Of a stretch of 64,000 bases of DNA, positions 18,539 through 28,054 are shown piece by piece. Both the position numbers and the translations under genes were made by a program. A model generated the notes under the pieces. The model saw only the letters and a program-made list of their open reading frames with translations. It did not search any database and was not told where the DNA came from. The stretch comes from Hyphomonadaceae bacterium (GTDB lineage Bacteria > Pseudomonadota > Alphaproteobacteria > Caulobacterales > Hyphomonadaceae): positions 201,351 through 265,350 of the forward strand of contig JANSYM010000003.1 in the NCBI GenBank assembly GCA_024742355.1. Reading direction: 5' to 3'. Every line of letters begins with the position of its first letter. Position 1 is the first letter of the stretch.

Positions 18539-19624
18539 ATGACCAATTCGAATGCAAAAAGACTGCGCGTTGACGGCGGTCAGGAGGTCATTTCAGAAAT
18601 CAACGGCCGGGCTGGAATCATCTCATTAAATCAACCAACCACACTGAACGCTCTAACACGTTCTATGAATGAGAAGATCAGTGCGTCATTAAAAAGCTGG
18701 CTGAATGACGACCGCGTCGAGCTTGTAATATTAGATCATGTGCCAGGCAGCCGAGGGTTTTGTTCGGGTTGTGATGCGCCGAGTTTGGTGACGATGGGTA
18801 AATCCAACATTCGCAAAGCCCAGTGCTTTTTAGCCGATCAGCAGAAGCTGATCCACTTCATAGCAAACTATCCAAAGCCATGCGTCGCCATAATCGATGG
18901 TGTCACCGCAGGTTCTGGAGCAGGTCTATCCACCCTCGCATCACACCAAATCGCCACTGAAAACACTTTGTTTGCGCTTCCTGAAACAGGCATGGGATGG
19001 TTCCCAGGGTGCGGTGCGACTTGGTTTTTGCCGAAGCTCGAAGGAGAGCTTGGTACATGGTTGGCACTGACCGGCGCTCGTCTCAGAGAGGAAGACGTTG
19101 TTGCAGTGGGTTTGGCCTCCCATTTTTGCGGAGCTGAAGAAGTTGCAACAATGAAGGATGGTCTGTGCAGGCGCGGTGTTGAGGCACTGGGATATGCGAA
19201 GACCAGGTTTGAGTTTTCGCTCCAAGATAAACGCTCTGAAATGGACGAGGCCTTTTCGGGCGATTCGATACTGGACATTTTGCGACGCCTGAAATCAGGC
19301 AGCCAATGGGCGAAAGCGCAAGCAACAAAAATTGAAGCTAAATCGCCCCTGTCCGTTCGGATCGCGCTAAGGCTTTTGCGAACGGGCGAGTATCTTGGGA
19401 GCTTACAGGACGGTCTCAAAATAGAGTACCGGATCGGCTCAAGACTCCTTCATTGTCGCAATTTCTATGAAGGCGTTCGTGCAACCCTAATCGACAAAGA
19501 TCATGATCCTTATTGGCGTCCAGCTGGCTTGCGATCGGTGACGTTTGATATGGTAGCGCCTTACTTCCGTCCACTCGATAAAAAGGAGCTGAGACTCGCC
19601 GCCTTGAACTCTGTTATCCAATGA
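18539..19624 (+). CDS. Enoyl-CoA hydratase / 3-hydroxyisobutyryl-CoA hydrolase-like protein
   Basis: A 361-residue crotonase-fold enzyme whose length and C-terminal region match the HIBYL-CoA hydrolase branch better than short hydratases. Crotonase oxyanion-hole residues are near SRGFCSGCDAPS and DGVTAGSGAGLS, followed by FALPETGMGWFPG. The first oxyanion loop has SGCDA where most members have AGGDV. The ATG at 18539 is chosen because AAAGGAG lies 7 bases upstream. A half copy of the TTCGAATGCAA motif falls inside the first codons. Expected step: hydration or thioester hydrolysis of a short acyl-CoA. Confidence 0.85.
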   Translation: MTNSNAKRLRVDGGQEVISEINGRAGIISLNQPTTLNALTRSMNEKISASLKSWLNDDRVELVILDHVPGSRGFCSGCDAPSLVTMGKSNIRKAQCFLADQQKLIHFIANYPKPCVAIIDGVTAGSGAGLSTLASHQIATENTLFALPETGMGWFPGCGATWFLPKLEGELGTWLALTGARLREEDVVAVGLASHFCGAEEVATMKDGLCRRGVEALGYAKTRFEFSLQDKRSEMDEAFSGDSILDILRRLKSGSQWAKAQATKIEAKSPLSVRIALRLLRTGEYLGSLQDGLKIEYRIGSRLLHCRNFYEGVRATLIDKDHDPYWRPAGLRSVTFDMVAPYFRPLDKKELRLAALNSVIQ

Positions 19625-20067
19625 TCTGCTTGTTGCGTTTGGTTTCGTGAGGACTAAGCGAGCATATTCACTCTCATGCCGGCCTCTTTACTCTTAACGG
19701 TTCAATTTCCGCACCGCCAGCTTGCGCCTGAAACCCGGAAAATCCTCCAACCGGGTGGTGCAGAGATGGTGAGCAAGTCACGTTTTCGAGGACTCTGCAA
19801 ATTCATGGTCGGAAATCACGGGGCTGGGTCATGACCTTTCCATGATTCATAGTGGGAGGTTTGCCGAGCGTGTCGGGGAACGGAGCTTCCATCACAAGCT
19901 CTCGCAGATCTAGCGAACAAACGCATATTGCGCCGATCGGATCGCGGAAGACGCTCAACATCGTTCGATGTGGGCCTCGATGACGAAGACTGAGTAATCA
20001 GATTGCGGCTATTTCTGCGCGACGGCTCTGCAGAATTGTCCCAGCCGATCGAGGTTGCGGCCTCTTA
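19625..20067. other. Gene-free junction between metabolic block and conjugation module
   Basis: No intact gene is seen. One plus-strand frame, 19776-19910, encodes 45 codons ending at TAG and stays open for 27 more codons to a TAA at 19992-19994, which may be a decayed gene I cannot name. I searched it for the 3' end of the tRNA at 45522-45598 and found no copy, so it does not contain an obvious attachment site. Confidence 0.5.
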
Positions 20068-20382
20068 TCAAAAGGGCTTCGATCGGGTCCAGACCAGGAC
20101 GCCGGTGGCGTCTGCTTTATTCTCGAAAAAGGCGGCTCTGACCGGACGCGCAAAACTCGGATCATCGAGTTGAACGGAGAGGTATGGTTTTTCTCCATCC
20201 TTGCTTTCTTCACGCCAGGCTGCGCCGAGTTCTGCGCCTCCCGCGTATATCCGATAATCAGGCGCGCTTTGTTTCGCCTTGCTCTTATTGGGCACGAGCT
20301 GGGCTTTGACGTTGATCGTCATTGTTCGGATCGTGCCGGTATATTTACCGTCCTTTGAGGTGAAAGTACCAATTTGTGCCAT
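20068..20382 (-). CDS. DUF736 protein, copy 1
   Basis: A 104-residue DUF736 protein, typical of alphaproteobacterial conjugative elements. It has IGTFTSKDGKYTGTIRT at the N terminus and the family PDYRIYAGG segment (about 41-49). It follows the trb genes and lies 3 bases after DUF2274. Function is unknown; DUF736 members are usually carried by integrative elements next to transfer genes. A second copy sits at 38354-38677 on the other strand. Confidence 0.85.
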   Translation of the reverse strand: MAQIGTFTSKDGKYTGTIRTMTINVKAQLVPNKSKAKQSAPDYRIYAGGAELGAAWREESKDGEKPYLSVQLDDPSFARPVRAAFFENKADATGVLVWTRSKPF

Positions 20383-20385
20383 GAT

Positions 20386-20622
20386 CTAGTCTCCTGTTCT
20401 GGCATTGTTGGAAAGGGCTTTGCGGGCGCGCTTGAAACCGGCATCTGAACCAAGAAACGTTTCAAGCATCGCTGGAACGAGCGCTTCAGGCTTTTCGGTT
20501 TTGCCATAGGTGCGCTCGTAGATTTCGGCATAGTCACCAAGCGCCGTTGCAAGTTCAGGGTCCAAAGCAATTGTCATTCGAACGGGCGTGCGATCGGGTA
20601 GTTGAGAAAGACGAAGAGACAT
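20386..20622 (-). CDS. DUF2274 protein
   Basis: A 78-residue DUF2274 protein found downstream of trbI in many alphaproteobacterial conjugative elements. It has LRLSQLPDRTPVRMTIALDPELATAL (about 3-28), resembling a ribbon-helix-helix N terminus. It lies 9 bases after trbI and 3 before DUF736 in the same minus-strand operon. A DNA-binding role is plausible but unproved. Confidence 0.85.
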   Translation of the reverse strand: MSLRLSQLPDRTPVRMTIALDPELATALGDYAEIYERTYGKTEKPEALVPAMLETFLGSDAGFKRARKALSNNARTGD

Positions 20623-20631
20623 GGCGTTTCC

Positions 20632-21870
20632 TTATGAGTGAGGGCGCAGGATGATGTCGCGTGTTACAATCACGCGTACCGGCCATCCCGGGCGGACAGT
20701 TATCGTTGGCTGAATATTGAGGTTGCGATCCACGACACGTTGCCCAGCCTGATTAAATGATTGACCGGCACCATCACGAATAGCGCGCGCAATATCGTCT
20801 TCGTCGTTCGAGCCAAGCTCTGCGCCGATACCTAGTATGGTCGCGAGGCCGGCGGCGACAAAAACCCGATCCCAATGGTGATCTGTTCGATCACGAAGGC
20901 CAGCAAAGCCTTGCATGTCAGCGCCGGGGGCGTTGATTTGAATGGACGACCCATCTGGGAAGATAAGACGATCCCAAACAACCAGCGCTCGATCTTGTCC
21001 AAACGAGACTTCCGACTGATAGCGCCCGAGGAGTCTCGAGCCTTGAGGAATGAGCAAGTGGTGACCTGATACGGTGTCATAAACAGGTTGTGTCACCTGG
21101 GCGATGATTGTGCCTGGCAGATCGGAGTTGATGCCAGTGATGAGGCTCGCCGGAATTAGGGTCCCGGCCATGACCTGGTAGGGCGACACTGGATCCTCAA
21201 TGCTTTGAGTGTTGTAGATGTCCTGATCCAATCGCTCGCTCGCAAAACCGATCTTACGAACCTGTAGGTTTGCATCTGGCGACGGTCCAAATCCGGCAGG
21301 CGTTTGCTGCGCCGCTGCGAGCGCCAGGAGTTCAGAGCCAAGCGGAGAGCTTGGTTGAGAATTGCCTTCAGGCTGTTGCGCTGCGTTTGCGCGGGCCTGA
21401 AGCGAAAAGAAAACAGGTGCTCTCGCAGCTTCTTCAGCCAATGCAGCCTCACGCATCCGAGCCGCTCGGGCCGCTTCATCTTCCGGGTTCGGTCGAAAGT
21501 CAGATCGTGGTTCCGTGATAAATTGCGTCTCCACGCCGAGCTCGCGTTCCGCGGCAAGAACCGTTGAGCCGAGATCGCCCGCGAGTGGAGGACCCAGAAC
21601 CGGAGCCGGTCTGACATCGCTATAACTTACCGGCAAAGCAGACAGCCCATCAGGCTTGCGGGTATTTTCCACATTATAGAGTTCCGGCCCGGGCGCGGCG
21701 CTGTCGGCCGTCGGAGGTTGCAGCGCCACGCTTGCCGCAGCGAACAGTCCGAGCACGCCGAGGCCCGCCCCGACCATCAAGACTTTGCGGTTGATCCGTG
21801 TGACCGGTTTTGGGTCCGACCGGATTTTCAGCCGCTCTGCATGTTCATCAAAGGGGATTGGCTCACTCAC
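20632..21870 (-). CDS. trbI: Conjugal transfer protein TrbI (VirB10-like)
   Basis: A 412-residue VirB10 homologue that spans both membranes and forms the channel scaffold. It has a cytoplasmic N terminus, one TM segment (VLMVGAGLGVLGLFAAASVAL, 30-50), a proline- and alanine-rich periplasmic linker, and the conserved C-terminal domain from about 210 (TLIPASLITGINSDLPG, then LLIPQGSRLLGRYQSEVSFGQDRALVVWDRLIFPDGSSI). It starts 5 bases after the trbG stop, part of the minus-strand trb operon. Confidence 0.95.
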   Translation of the reverse strand: MSEPIPFDEHAERLKIRSDPKPVTRINRKVLMVGAGLGVLGLFAAASVALQPPTADSAAPGPELYNVENTRKPDGLSALPVSYSDVRPAPVLGPPLAGDLGSTVLAAERELGVETQFITEPRSDFRPNPEDEAARAARMREAALAEEAARAPVFFSLQARANAAQQPEGNSQPSSPLGSELLALAAAQQTPAGFGPSPDANLQVRKIGFASERLDQDIYNTQSIEDPVSPYQVMAGTLIPASLITGINSDLPGTIIAQVTQPVYDTVSGHHLLIPQGSRLLGRYQSEVSFGQDRALVVWDRLIFPDGSSIQINAPGADMQGFAGLRDRTDHHWDRVFVAAGLATILGIGAELGSNDEDDIARAIRDGAGQSFNQAGQRVVDRNLNIQPTITVRPGWPVRVIVTRDIILRPHS

Positions 21871-21875
21871 GATGA

Positions 21876-22868
21876 TTACCCTCCAAACAAGGCTGCCAGG
21901 CCAGCTCGCGCCTGGCCCTTTTGGATTTTCACGACAGTCTGACGCTTTGTTCCGAGGCGAAGCTCGGCCGCCTGAAACAAGCGGTCCACCACATAGTAAT
22001 TCGAACGGATACGATAATTGACGAGCTCTGCATCGCCGCCGTCGCCAAGTACAAAGAGCGGCGGCATGTCGGTCGTCGCTATGGTCGTCGGCATCTGAAT
22101 AAATACTTGTCGCCCATCATCGAAAACGCGAACCGGTTTCCAACTCGGCGTATCGCCGCTCAGGCGGTAATCGAAATTGAGACGGTCCAATGTAAGGCCG
22201 GCCTCGACGCTGGAGGCGGCGCGGACCTCTGCTATTCCATTCCTAGACGTCAATTCGGCCAATTCATCGCTCGGATAGCGCCAGGAGAGCGCCGCCATAT
22301 AGCCGCCATTCACGCTCTCAAGTTCAAGATGATAAGTGCGCCGATCGGTAGCGATCATGAGATTGGTGCGAATGCCAGCGCTGATCGGTTTGACCAGCAC
22401 ATGCGCGCGGGCCGACGCTCCGGACCCTGACGACGTATCGCCGACAACCCACCGCACCGTGTCGCCTGCGGAAACAGACACCAGTGTTTCGCCAGGCTGC
22501 AAAGCAATGTCGGACACCTGGCCAGGGCTGGAATAGAGCCGATAGAGCGCACCCTCCGTATAAGGATAGATTTGAATAGCATTCACATAGCCATCGACAG
22601 AGGGTTCGATCAACGCGCTTTGGCGGCCTTGAGCGATGGCGTCACGCGGATGCACGGTATCGATCTCGGCATTGGTCTCGATCCGCTTCATCTGACCCGG
22701 TAAAGGAAGCGGCTTCACCGTTTCGACAATTTCGACAGGACGCGGGTCAGACTCAATCACGAGGGACGCTTGCGCGAACGCTTCATCATTTATTGGTTCG
22801 AGCTCCGGCGTCGTCGCGCATGCGGCTATGAGCGCGACGAGGCTGGTCGAGAGTATGAGGCGGATCAT
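21876..22868 (-). CDS. trbG: Conjugal transfer protein TrbG (VirB9-like)
   Basis: A 330-residue VirB9 homologue, an outer-membrane core component. The N-terminal lipoprotein-like signal ends in LIAAC. The C-terminal beta domain (from about 110) contains TVRWVVGDT and the later segment NYYVVDRLFQAAELRLG. The ATG at 22868 is chosen over a frame open to 23144 because CAGGAGA precedes it and the signal peptide starts there; the longer version would overlap trbF. It lies four bases after trbF. Confidence 0.95.
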   Translation of the reverse strand: MIRLILSTSLVALIAACATTPELEPINDEAFAQASLVIESDPRPVEIVETVKPLPLPGQMKRIETNAEIDTVHPRDAIAQGRQSALIEPSVDGYVNAIQIYPYTEGALYRLYSSPGQVSDIALQPGETLVSVSAGDTVRWVVGDTSSGSGASARAHVLVKPISAGIRTNLMIATDRRTYHLELESVNGGYMAALSWRYPSDELAELTSRNGIAEVRAASSVEAGLTLDRLNFDYRLSGDTPSWKPVRVFDDGRQVFIQMPTTIATTDMPPLFVLGDGGDAELVNYRIRSNYYVVDRLFQAAELRLGTKRQTVVKIQKGQARAGLAALFGG

Positions 22869-22872
22869 TTGA

Positions 22873-23562
22873 CTATTCTCCTGTGACAAGATCTTCGCCC
22901 CAATTGAGGCTGTGAACATAAAGGCCGAGCGGATTGGCCCGTAGGGCTTCCGGGGTTTTGGGAGGCTGGGTGATGATCGAGAACAGACCGGTGAAGCGGG
23001 CGGCATCGACCAGCGCGCCATTCTCATATGTCTTCTCGATCCAGCGGGCCTGAAAGCTCGCATCCGAGACACGCACCACGCTGATGACATCCACGGTTCG
23101 AGACTTGCGCCCGACATCGGCAAAGGGATCATTGGCGCTCGCATATTCGCTGAGCGTGGTGGCGGCTTGCGCGGTTACATATTCATAGGCGGCGAGCCAG
23201 TTTTCCCTGACCACCACGGGATCGGTGCTGAGTCCTCGGACCTTGGAAATGAACGCGGCCAGGTGATGCGCGATCTGAGCATCTTGCGGCTCATAGGCTT
23301 TTGTCGCGGGGCCAATGACTGTCGCAGCGCCGGTTTCATCGACCTCCACGATGTAAGGCGTCACGGTCGATTGCAGGCTGCGCCAAACGAGAGCGCCTGA
23401 TGTGGCAAATGTGAGAGAAAGGCACCCAAGCGCCATCAAACGCCAATTCCTGGCCTGGACCCGCGCCGAGCCTATCCGCTCATCCCAAACTTGCCCGGCT
23501 TTTTGATATGGCGTTTCGGGAAAGGGGCTTTCGCCATAGTGAACCGAGCTTCTACGGAACAT
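22873..23562 (-). CDS. trbF: Conjugal transfer protein TrbF (VirB8-like)
   Basis: A 229-residue VirB8 homologue, an inner-membrane bitopic assembly factor. A single TM segment (LMALGCLSLTFATSGALVW, about 43-61) is followed by a periplasmic NTF2-like domain with TPYIVEVDETGAA. It belongs to the trb operon, with trbL ending three bases upstream. Confidence 0.95.
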   Translation of the reverse strand: MFRRSSVHYGESPFPETPYQKAGQVWDERIGSARVQARNWRLMALGCLSLTFATSGALVWRSLQSTVTPYIVEVDETGAATVIGPATKAYEPQDAQIAHHLAAFISKVRGLSTDPVVVRENWLAAYEYVTAQAATTLSEYASANDPFADVGRKSRTVDVISVVRVSDASFQARWIEKTYENGALVDAARFTGLFSIITQPPKTPEALRANPLGLYVHSLNWGEDLVTGE

Positions 23563-23564
23563 GT

Positions 23565-24887
23565 CTAGTCATCCTTGTCTTTTAAGCTTGGGGCCGCGCC
23601 AGCGCTGCCGCGATCGCCGTCATGGACGGCGCGCAGGGTCATACCGGACGCCTGACTGACGCGCTGCTCGGTCTGGAAACGCCGCGCCCAGGCAGCCGGG
23701 GGAGCGCTGGAGGAGGTTTCAGATGCAGAGCCGCCGCTCGCAGTCGTTGAGCCGCCGGTTGCAGACCAGGCCGCGTCGCGCCCATTTTGATGGGCTTGGC
23801 GCATCGCTCGGATCGGTCGACCAGCTGCGCGGCGGGCGGAATCGAGCCCCGCTCGTGCAACGCCTGCAATTCCCGCCGCCGCGCTCATTCCGGATCGGCC
23901 ACTGGAGGCGCTTCCCATCGCATATGCCGTGCGCGCTGAACCTGTGATGGAAGCGCCCGCTTTCATGGCCGAAGACACGCCAGATGCGGCGGTTCGAGTG
24001 GCTGCCATGCCGCCTGCGCCCACCACATAAGCGCCGGCGCCAACGGCGGCGGCGGTTCCAATAGCAGAACCCGCACCAAGTTGCGGCGCGCCCGTGATCA
24101 GGCCGCTGGCAATGCCGGGCGCAAAGACGCCCATCCAAAGAAAGACAATCGCCGCGAGCACCGTGCCCATGACTTGAGCAAGCGTGACATCACCCGGGCC
24201 GCGGAAGGCATCTGTCACGGACGTGAAAAGCGTTGAGCCAATACCAATGATAATGGCGAGAACCATCAGTTTGATGCCAGACGTGATGACATTGCCCAGC
24301 ACGCGCTCTGCCAGAAAGGTCGTCTTGTTCCAAAGCGCAAACGGCACCATCACAAAGCCTGCCAGAGTCGTCAGCTTGAATTCGAGAATGGTGATGAAGA
24401 GCTGCACGGCGAGCACAAAGAAGGCGACCATAATGATCGCCCAGGCGACGAACATGACGGCGATCATGATGAAGTTATGGAAGAAGCTGATCGGCCCGAG
24501 CATGTCGCCGATCTCCGTGAGGAGAGGCTGGGCTGCACTAAAACCCACGCTCGCAATATAGCCCGGCCGCATCAGGTCACCCGCGGTCAGTGCTCCACCC
24601 GTGGCGGTAATGCCAAGCGCGGCGAAACTATCAAAGATGATAGTGGAGAGCGCCGCGAAATTACCGATGATGAAGGCGAAGAACCCGACATAGAGGACTT
24701 TCTTCAAAAGCCCCGCAATCACATCAGCGTTCTGGCTGAGCGCCCAAAACAGACCTGCCAGTGTAATATCGATCGCGATAAGCGTGGTCGTCAGATAAGC
24801 AACGTCGCCTGCCAGCAGTCCAAATCCGCTATCAATGTAGCGAATGAACGTGTCCAGGAATTGATCGATGACGCTAAGCTCAGGCAT
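23565..24887 (-). CDS. trbL: Conjugal transfer protein TrbL (VirB6-like)
   Basis: A 440-residue polytopic VirB6 homologue with about six membrane segments in the first 270 residues, followed by a glycine/serine/alanine-rich, low-complexity cytoplasmic tail (about 275-440). It forms part of the inner-membrane translocation pore. The start follows the trbJ stop by three bases. Confidence 0.93.
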   Translation of the reverse strand: MPELSVIDQFLDTFIRYIDSGFGLLAGDVAYLTTTLIAIDITLAGLFWALSQNADVIAGLLKKVLYVGFFAFIIGNFAALSTIIFDSFAALGITATGGALTAGDLMRPGYIASVGFSAAQPLLTEIGDMLGPISFFHNFIMIAVMFVAWAIIMVAFFVLAVQLFITILEFKLTTLAGFVMVPFALWNKTTFLAERVLGNVITSGIKLMVLAIIIGIGSTLFTSVTDAFRGPGDVTLAQVMGTVLAAIVFLWMGVFAPGIASGLITGAPQLGAGSAIGTAAAVGAGAYVVGAGGMAATRTAASGVSSAMKAGASITGSARTAYAMGSASSGRSGMSAAAGIAGVARAGLDSARRAAGRPIRAMRQAHQNGRDAAWSATGGSTTASGGSASETSSSAPPAAWARRFQTEQRVSQASGMTLRAVHDGDRGSAGAAPSLKDKDD

Positions 24888-24890
24888 GGT

Positions 24891-25598
24891 CTAGTTTCCC
24901 AAAAAGCTCTGCGTCCGGGCGCGGCCACGTGTCTCTTCTGCGAGTTCTTTGGCACGGTTGAGCGCCTCGGCGCGGTAATGCGCTGCCATCATGGATTCGA
25001 TTTGCATCAGCTGTTCAGTCTGCAGCGCCTCGATCTGATTGCCCGCCTGCAAGGCTTGAAGATTACCCGCAGCCGCCTGGCTTTGTCCGAGCAATGAATT
25101 GAGGCTCTCGCTATCAGCGCGCGAGGTTTCGACGATCCCGGCCGTGACTGTCAGACTTTGGCGATACGCGGATCTCGATTGTCGCCAGCGCCGACGCGCA
25201 TCTCGCATAAGGATCTGAGCGTCCGGCGGCGTATCGCCATAGGTCTCCGGATAGATTTCCTCATATTCGCGCTCGACTTCCTGCACCCCGTAGCCAATGC
25301 CTTCGGCGCGGCGCATCAGATCTTCAATGCGCTGCATTCGGGCGCGAATGTCATTCGCAATACTGTCAGGAAGTCGCTCCAGATCGCGCGCCATATTTTC
25401 CAGCATTTCAATTTCATGGGCGAGCTGCTGAACCTGATTGGTTATCTCTTCGAGCGCGCGCACCGCCGAGAGAATATTCTGCGTGTGGTTGGCGGGGTCA
25501 TAAACCACGCCTCCACCGAATTGCGCCTCGGCTATTTGAGGCGTGAATGCGAAAGCAGGGATCGCTGCGAGGGCCACGGATAAAATGTGGGATTTCAT
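24891..25598 (-). CDS. trbJ: Conjugal transfer protein TrbJ (VirB5-like)
   Basis: A 235-residue secreted VirB5 homologue at the pilus tip. It has a signal peptide ending near AEA-Q (26), then FGGGVVYDP and a long alpha-helical body with coiled-coil character (NQVQQLAHEIEMLENMARDLERLP). The ATG at 25598 is chosen because the signal peptide begins there; the frame upstream (to 25679) overlaps trbE. No trbK-like lipoprotein is visible between trbJ and trbL. Confidence 0.92.
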   Translation of the reverse strand: MKSHILSVALAAIPAFAFTPQIAEAQFGGGVVYDPANHTQNILSAVRALEEITNQVQQLAHEIEMLENMARDLERLPDSIANDIRARMQRIEDLMRRAEGIGYGVQEVEREYEEIYPETYGDTPPDAQILMRDARRRWRQSRSAYRQSLTVTAGIVETSRADSESLNSLLGQSQAAAGNLQALQAGNQIEALQTEQLMQIESMMAAHYRAEALNRAKELAEETRGRARTQSFLGN

Positions 25599-25609
25599 TT
25601 GGACGTCTC

Positions 25610-28054
25610 CTATTCCGCAGCAATCAGACTTTGGTGGGGTTTTCTGCCGGGGTGCTCGCCGATCAGGTCGCCGGCCCACGGCAAGCCTCTCGCGTGAAGC
25701 CAGGTTTCGGCGAAGTCAGAAGCCTCACTTTCGGCAACCGTCCGGTCGATGAGTTTCTGAGCCTCCGGGTCAGAGGCGCCGCAGAAAGCAAGCGCGATCG
25801 GACCAAGACCAAGTTCGAATACACGACAACCGAGCGGGGATTGATAATAATAATCGTGCTTGGGCGTGGCCTGCGCGATGAGCTCAATCTGGCGCTCATT
25901 AAGGCCGAAGCTCTCATAGACTTTCGCAGATTGTGGCTCCCGGGCGCGGTCATTCGGCAAAAAGATCCGGGTTGGGCAAGACTCTATCAGGGCCGGTGCA
26001 ATGCTGGCACTTGAAATGTCGGCAAGCGATTGGGTCGCAAAGACAACGGCGACATTTTTCTTGCGCAGGGTTTTGAGCCATTCACGAATACGCGCCGCAA
26101 ACACGGGATCATCGAGAAACAGCCAGGCTTCATCCAGAATGAGCAATGTCGGTTTGCCGTCGAAGCGTGCCTCGAGGCGATGAAACAAATAGGTAAGCAC
26201 CGCTTCGGCCGCCGCCGGGCTCGCCATCAGCGTTTCCATTTCAAAGCAGCAGATGTTTTGAAGCGTGAGTGAGTCGCGATCGCCATCGAGCAAACGTCCG
26301 TGCGGGCCTTCTAGCGTGTAGGGCTGTAGGGCAGATCTGACCTCGTCATCTTGAAGCAGCATGCAAAGCCCCGTCAGCGTGCGCTCAACTTGCGGAGCGC
26401 TCGCGAGTGATTGGAGCGCCTCCCAGATTGCAGCCTTATGTTTAGGTGTTATTTTCAAGCCTTCGCGGGCGGCAAGTGCAGTCAGCCAGTCGGCTGCAAA
26501 ACCTGCGTCTCGTTCTTGGTCGACGTCTTTGAGTGGTTGGAGGTCCGGGCGCTCTGCTCCGCCGAGATCCATATGGGCGCCATTCATGGCGAGCGTCGTC
26601 GCCCGCGCTGAGCGGCCCTTGTCGAAGATGAAGACTTGCGCACGTTCATATCGCCGCCATTGTATCGCCATCAGCGACAACAAAACGGATTTGCCCGCAC
26701 CTGTAGGACCAACGACCAGCGTGTGACCGACATCGCCGACATGCAGATTAAACCTGAATGGGGTAGCGCCGGCGGTTTGAGCCTGGATGAGGGCAGGGGC
26801 ATTTAAATGGGCATTCTGGCTTTCACCTGCCCAGACCGCAGATAGAGGGACCATATGCGCCAGATTCAGCGTATGCAGGATCGGCTGGCGGACATTTGCA
26901 TAGGCATGACCAGGGAGACTTCCAAGCCAGGCATCAACGGCGTTCAAGGTCTCCTTGATGACTGTAAATCCGCGGCCATTGATGATCCGCTCTGCGACCC
27001 GCAAATGCTCATCCACAGTTCTGCGATCAGCATCCGCAACCGTGATCGTCGTCGTCACATAGCCGTAGGAGACCAGATCACTGCCGAGCTCTTGCAAGGC
27101 CTGATCGGCATCGAGTGCCTTATTATCCGCGTCATTGTCGACCAGAGCCGCTTGTTCATTGAACATGGTCTCGCGTAGGACCGTGCTCACGGATTTCCGT
27201 TTAGCGAACCAGTGCCGACGCTTCTTCGAGAGGAGCTTTTCAGCTTCAGCCTTGTCCATCGCAATGAAGCGCGTCGCCCAACGATAAGAAAATCCTTGCC
27301 GGTTCAGCTCATCCAATATGCCGGGCAGAGTGGTGGCAGGAAACCCAAGCACGGTGAGCGTTCGAAGGTGTGCGTCCCCAATCATCGGTTCGAGCCCGCC
27401 TGCGAAGGGTTCATCTGCGAGGATCGCATCCAGAAAGACGGGTAGATCAGGTGTTCTGACCGGGTGGCGTTTGGTCGAAATTGTCGAATGTAAATAGGTC
27501 AGGGTTTCATCGTCGGAAAGCGGTGTAATCTCTGCGAGACAAGGCTCCAGCAAGTCGAACGTTCTCGCTGCCTGTTGTTGGAAGGTCTCAAGGCGCTGGC
27601 GCCAACCCACAGCATTCTCATCTTCAGCGCGGGTTATAAGCGCCTTCTCAGCGCGGCCTGTTGCGTCGGCCGGTGGCAACCACAGAAGCGTCAAATAGTA
27701 AGAATTGACGAAACGGGCTCCGGCTTCATCGCTGGCAAGCGCGCGTTCCTGGTCCACCAGCCAAGACGCAGCATCCGGAAAATCGCATTCGGGATAATCA
27801 TGAGCCTCGTCGCGCTGGGCTTCGAAGAAGAGCGCCCAGCCTGATCCAAACCGGCGCAAAACATTGTTCACGCGTGCGGTGACGGACACTAGCTGATCCT
27901 CGGTCGAACTTTCGAGATCGGGTCCGCGATATCGAAACGTCGTCTGGAAACTCCCATCCTTGTTGAGCACGACACCATGTGCGACCAAACAGGCCCAGGG
28001 GAGGTAATCGGCCAGCAGGCGCGGCGCCTCGGAAAATTCTTTCAGGTTCAGCAT
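25610..28054 (-). CDS. trbE: Conjugal transfer ATPase TrbE (VirB4-like)
   Basis: An 814-residue VirB4-type ATPase that powers pilus assembly and substrate transfer. The N-terminal VirB4 domain is followed by a RecA-like motor with Walker A VVGPTGAGKSVLLSL and Walker B LLILDEAWLFLDD, then the FATQSLADIS segment. The start at 28054 overlaps trbD by 7 bases; an alternative in-frame ATG at 28090 has no better ribosome site. It is the largest gene of the trb operon. Confidence 0.95.
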   Translation of the reverse strand: MLNLKEFSEAPRLLADYLPWACLVAHGVVLNKDGSFQTTFRYRGPDLESSTEDQLVSVTARVNNVLRRFGSGWALFFEAQRDEAHDYPECDFPDAASWLVDQERALASDEAGARFVNSYYLTLLWLPPADATGRAEKALITRAEDENAVGWRQRLETFQQQAARTFDLLEPCLAEITPLSDDETLTYLHSTISTKRHPVRTPDLPVFLDAILADEPFAGGLEPMIGDAHLRTLTVLGFPATTLPGILDELNRQGFSYRWATRFIAMDKAEAEKLLSKKRRHWFAKRKSVSTVLRETMFNEQAALVDNDADNKALDADQALQELGSDLVSYGYVTTTITVADADRRTVDEHLRVAERIINGRGFTVIKETLNAVDAWLGSLPGHAYANVRQPILHTLNLAHMVPLSAVWAGESQNAHLNAPALIQAQTAGATPFRFNLHVGDVGHTLVVGPTGAGKSVLLSLMAIQWRRYERAQVFIFDKGRSARATTLAMNGAHMDLGGAERPDLQPLKDVDQERDAGFAADWLTALAAREGLKITPKHKAAIWEALQSLASAPQVERTLTGLCMLLQDDEVRSALQPYTLEGPHGRLLDGDRDSLTLQNICCFEMETLMASPAAAEAVLTYLFHRLEARFDGKPTLLILDEAWLFLDDPVFAARIREWLKTLRKKNVAVVFATQSLADISSASIAPALIESCPTRIFLPNDRAREPQSAKVYESFGLNERQIELIAQATPKHDYYYQSPLGCRVFELGLGPIALAFCGASDPEAQKLIDRTVAESEASDFAETWLHARGLPWAGDLIGEHPGRKPHQSLIAAE

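Noticed and set aside
19776-19994. Possible decayed gene in the junction (45 codons, TAG, 27 more codons)
   Set aside because: The frame stays open past one stop, but I cannot match it to any family and short open frames are common in GC-rich DNA.
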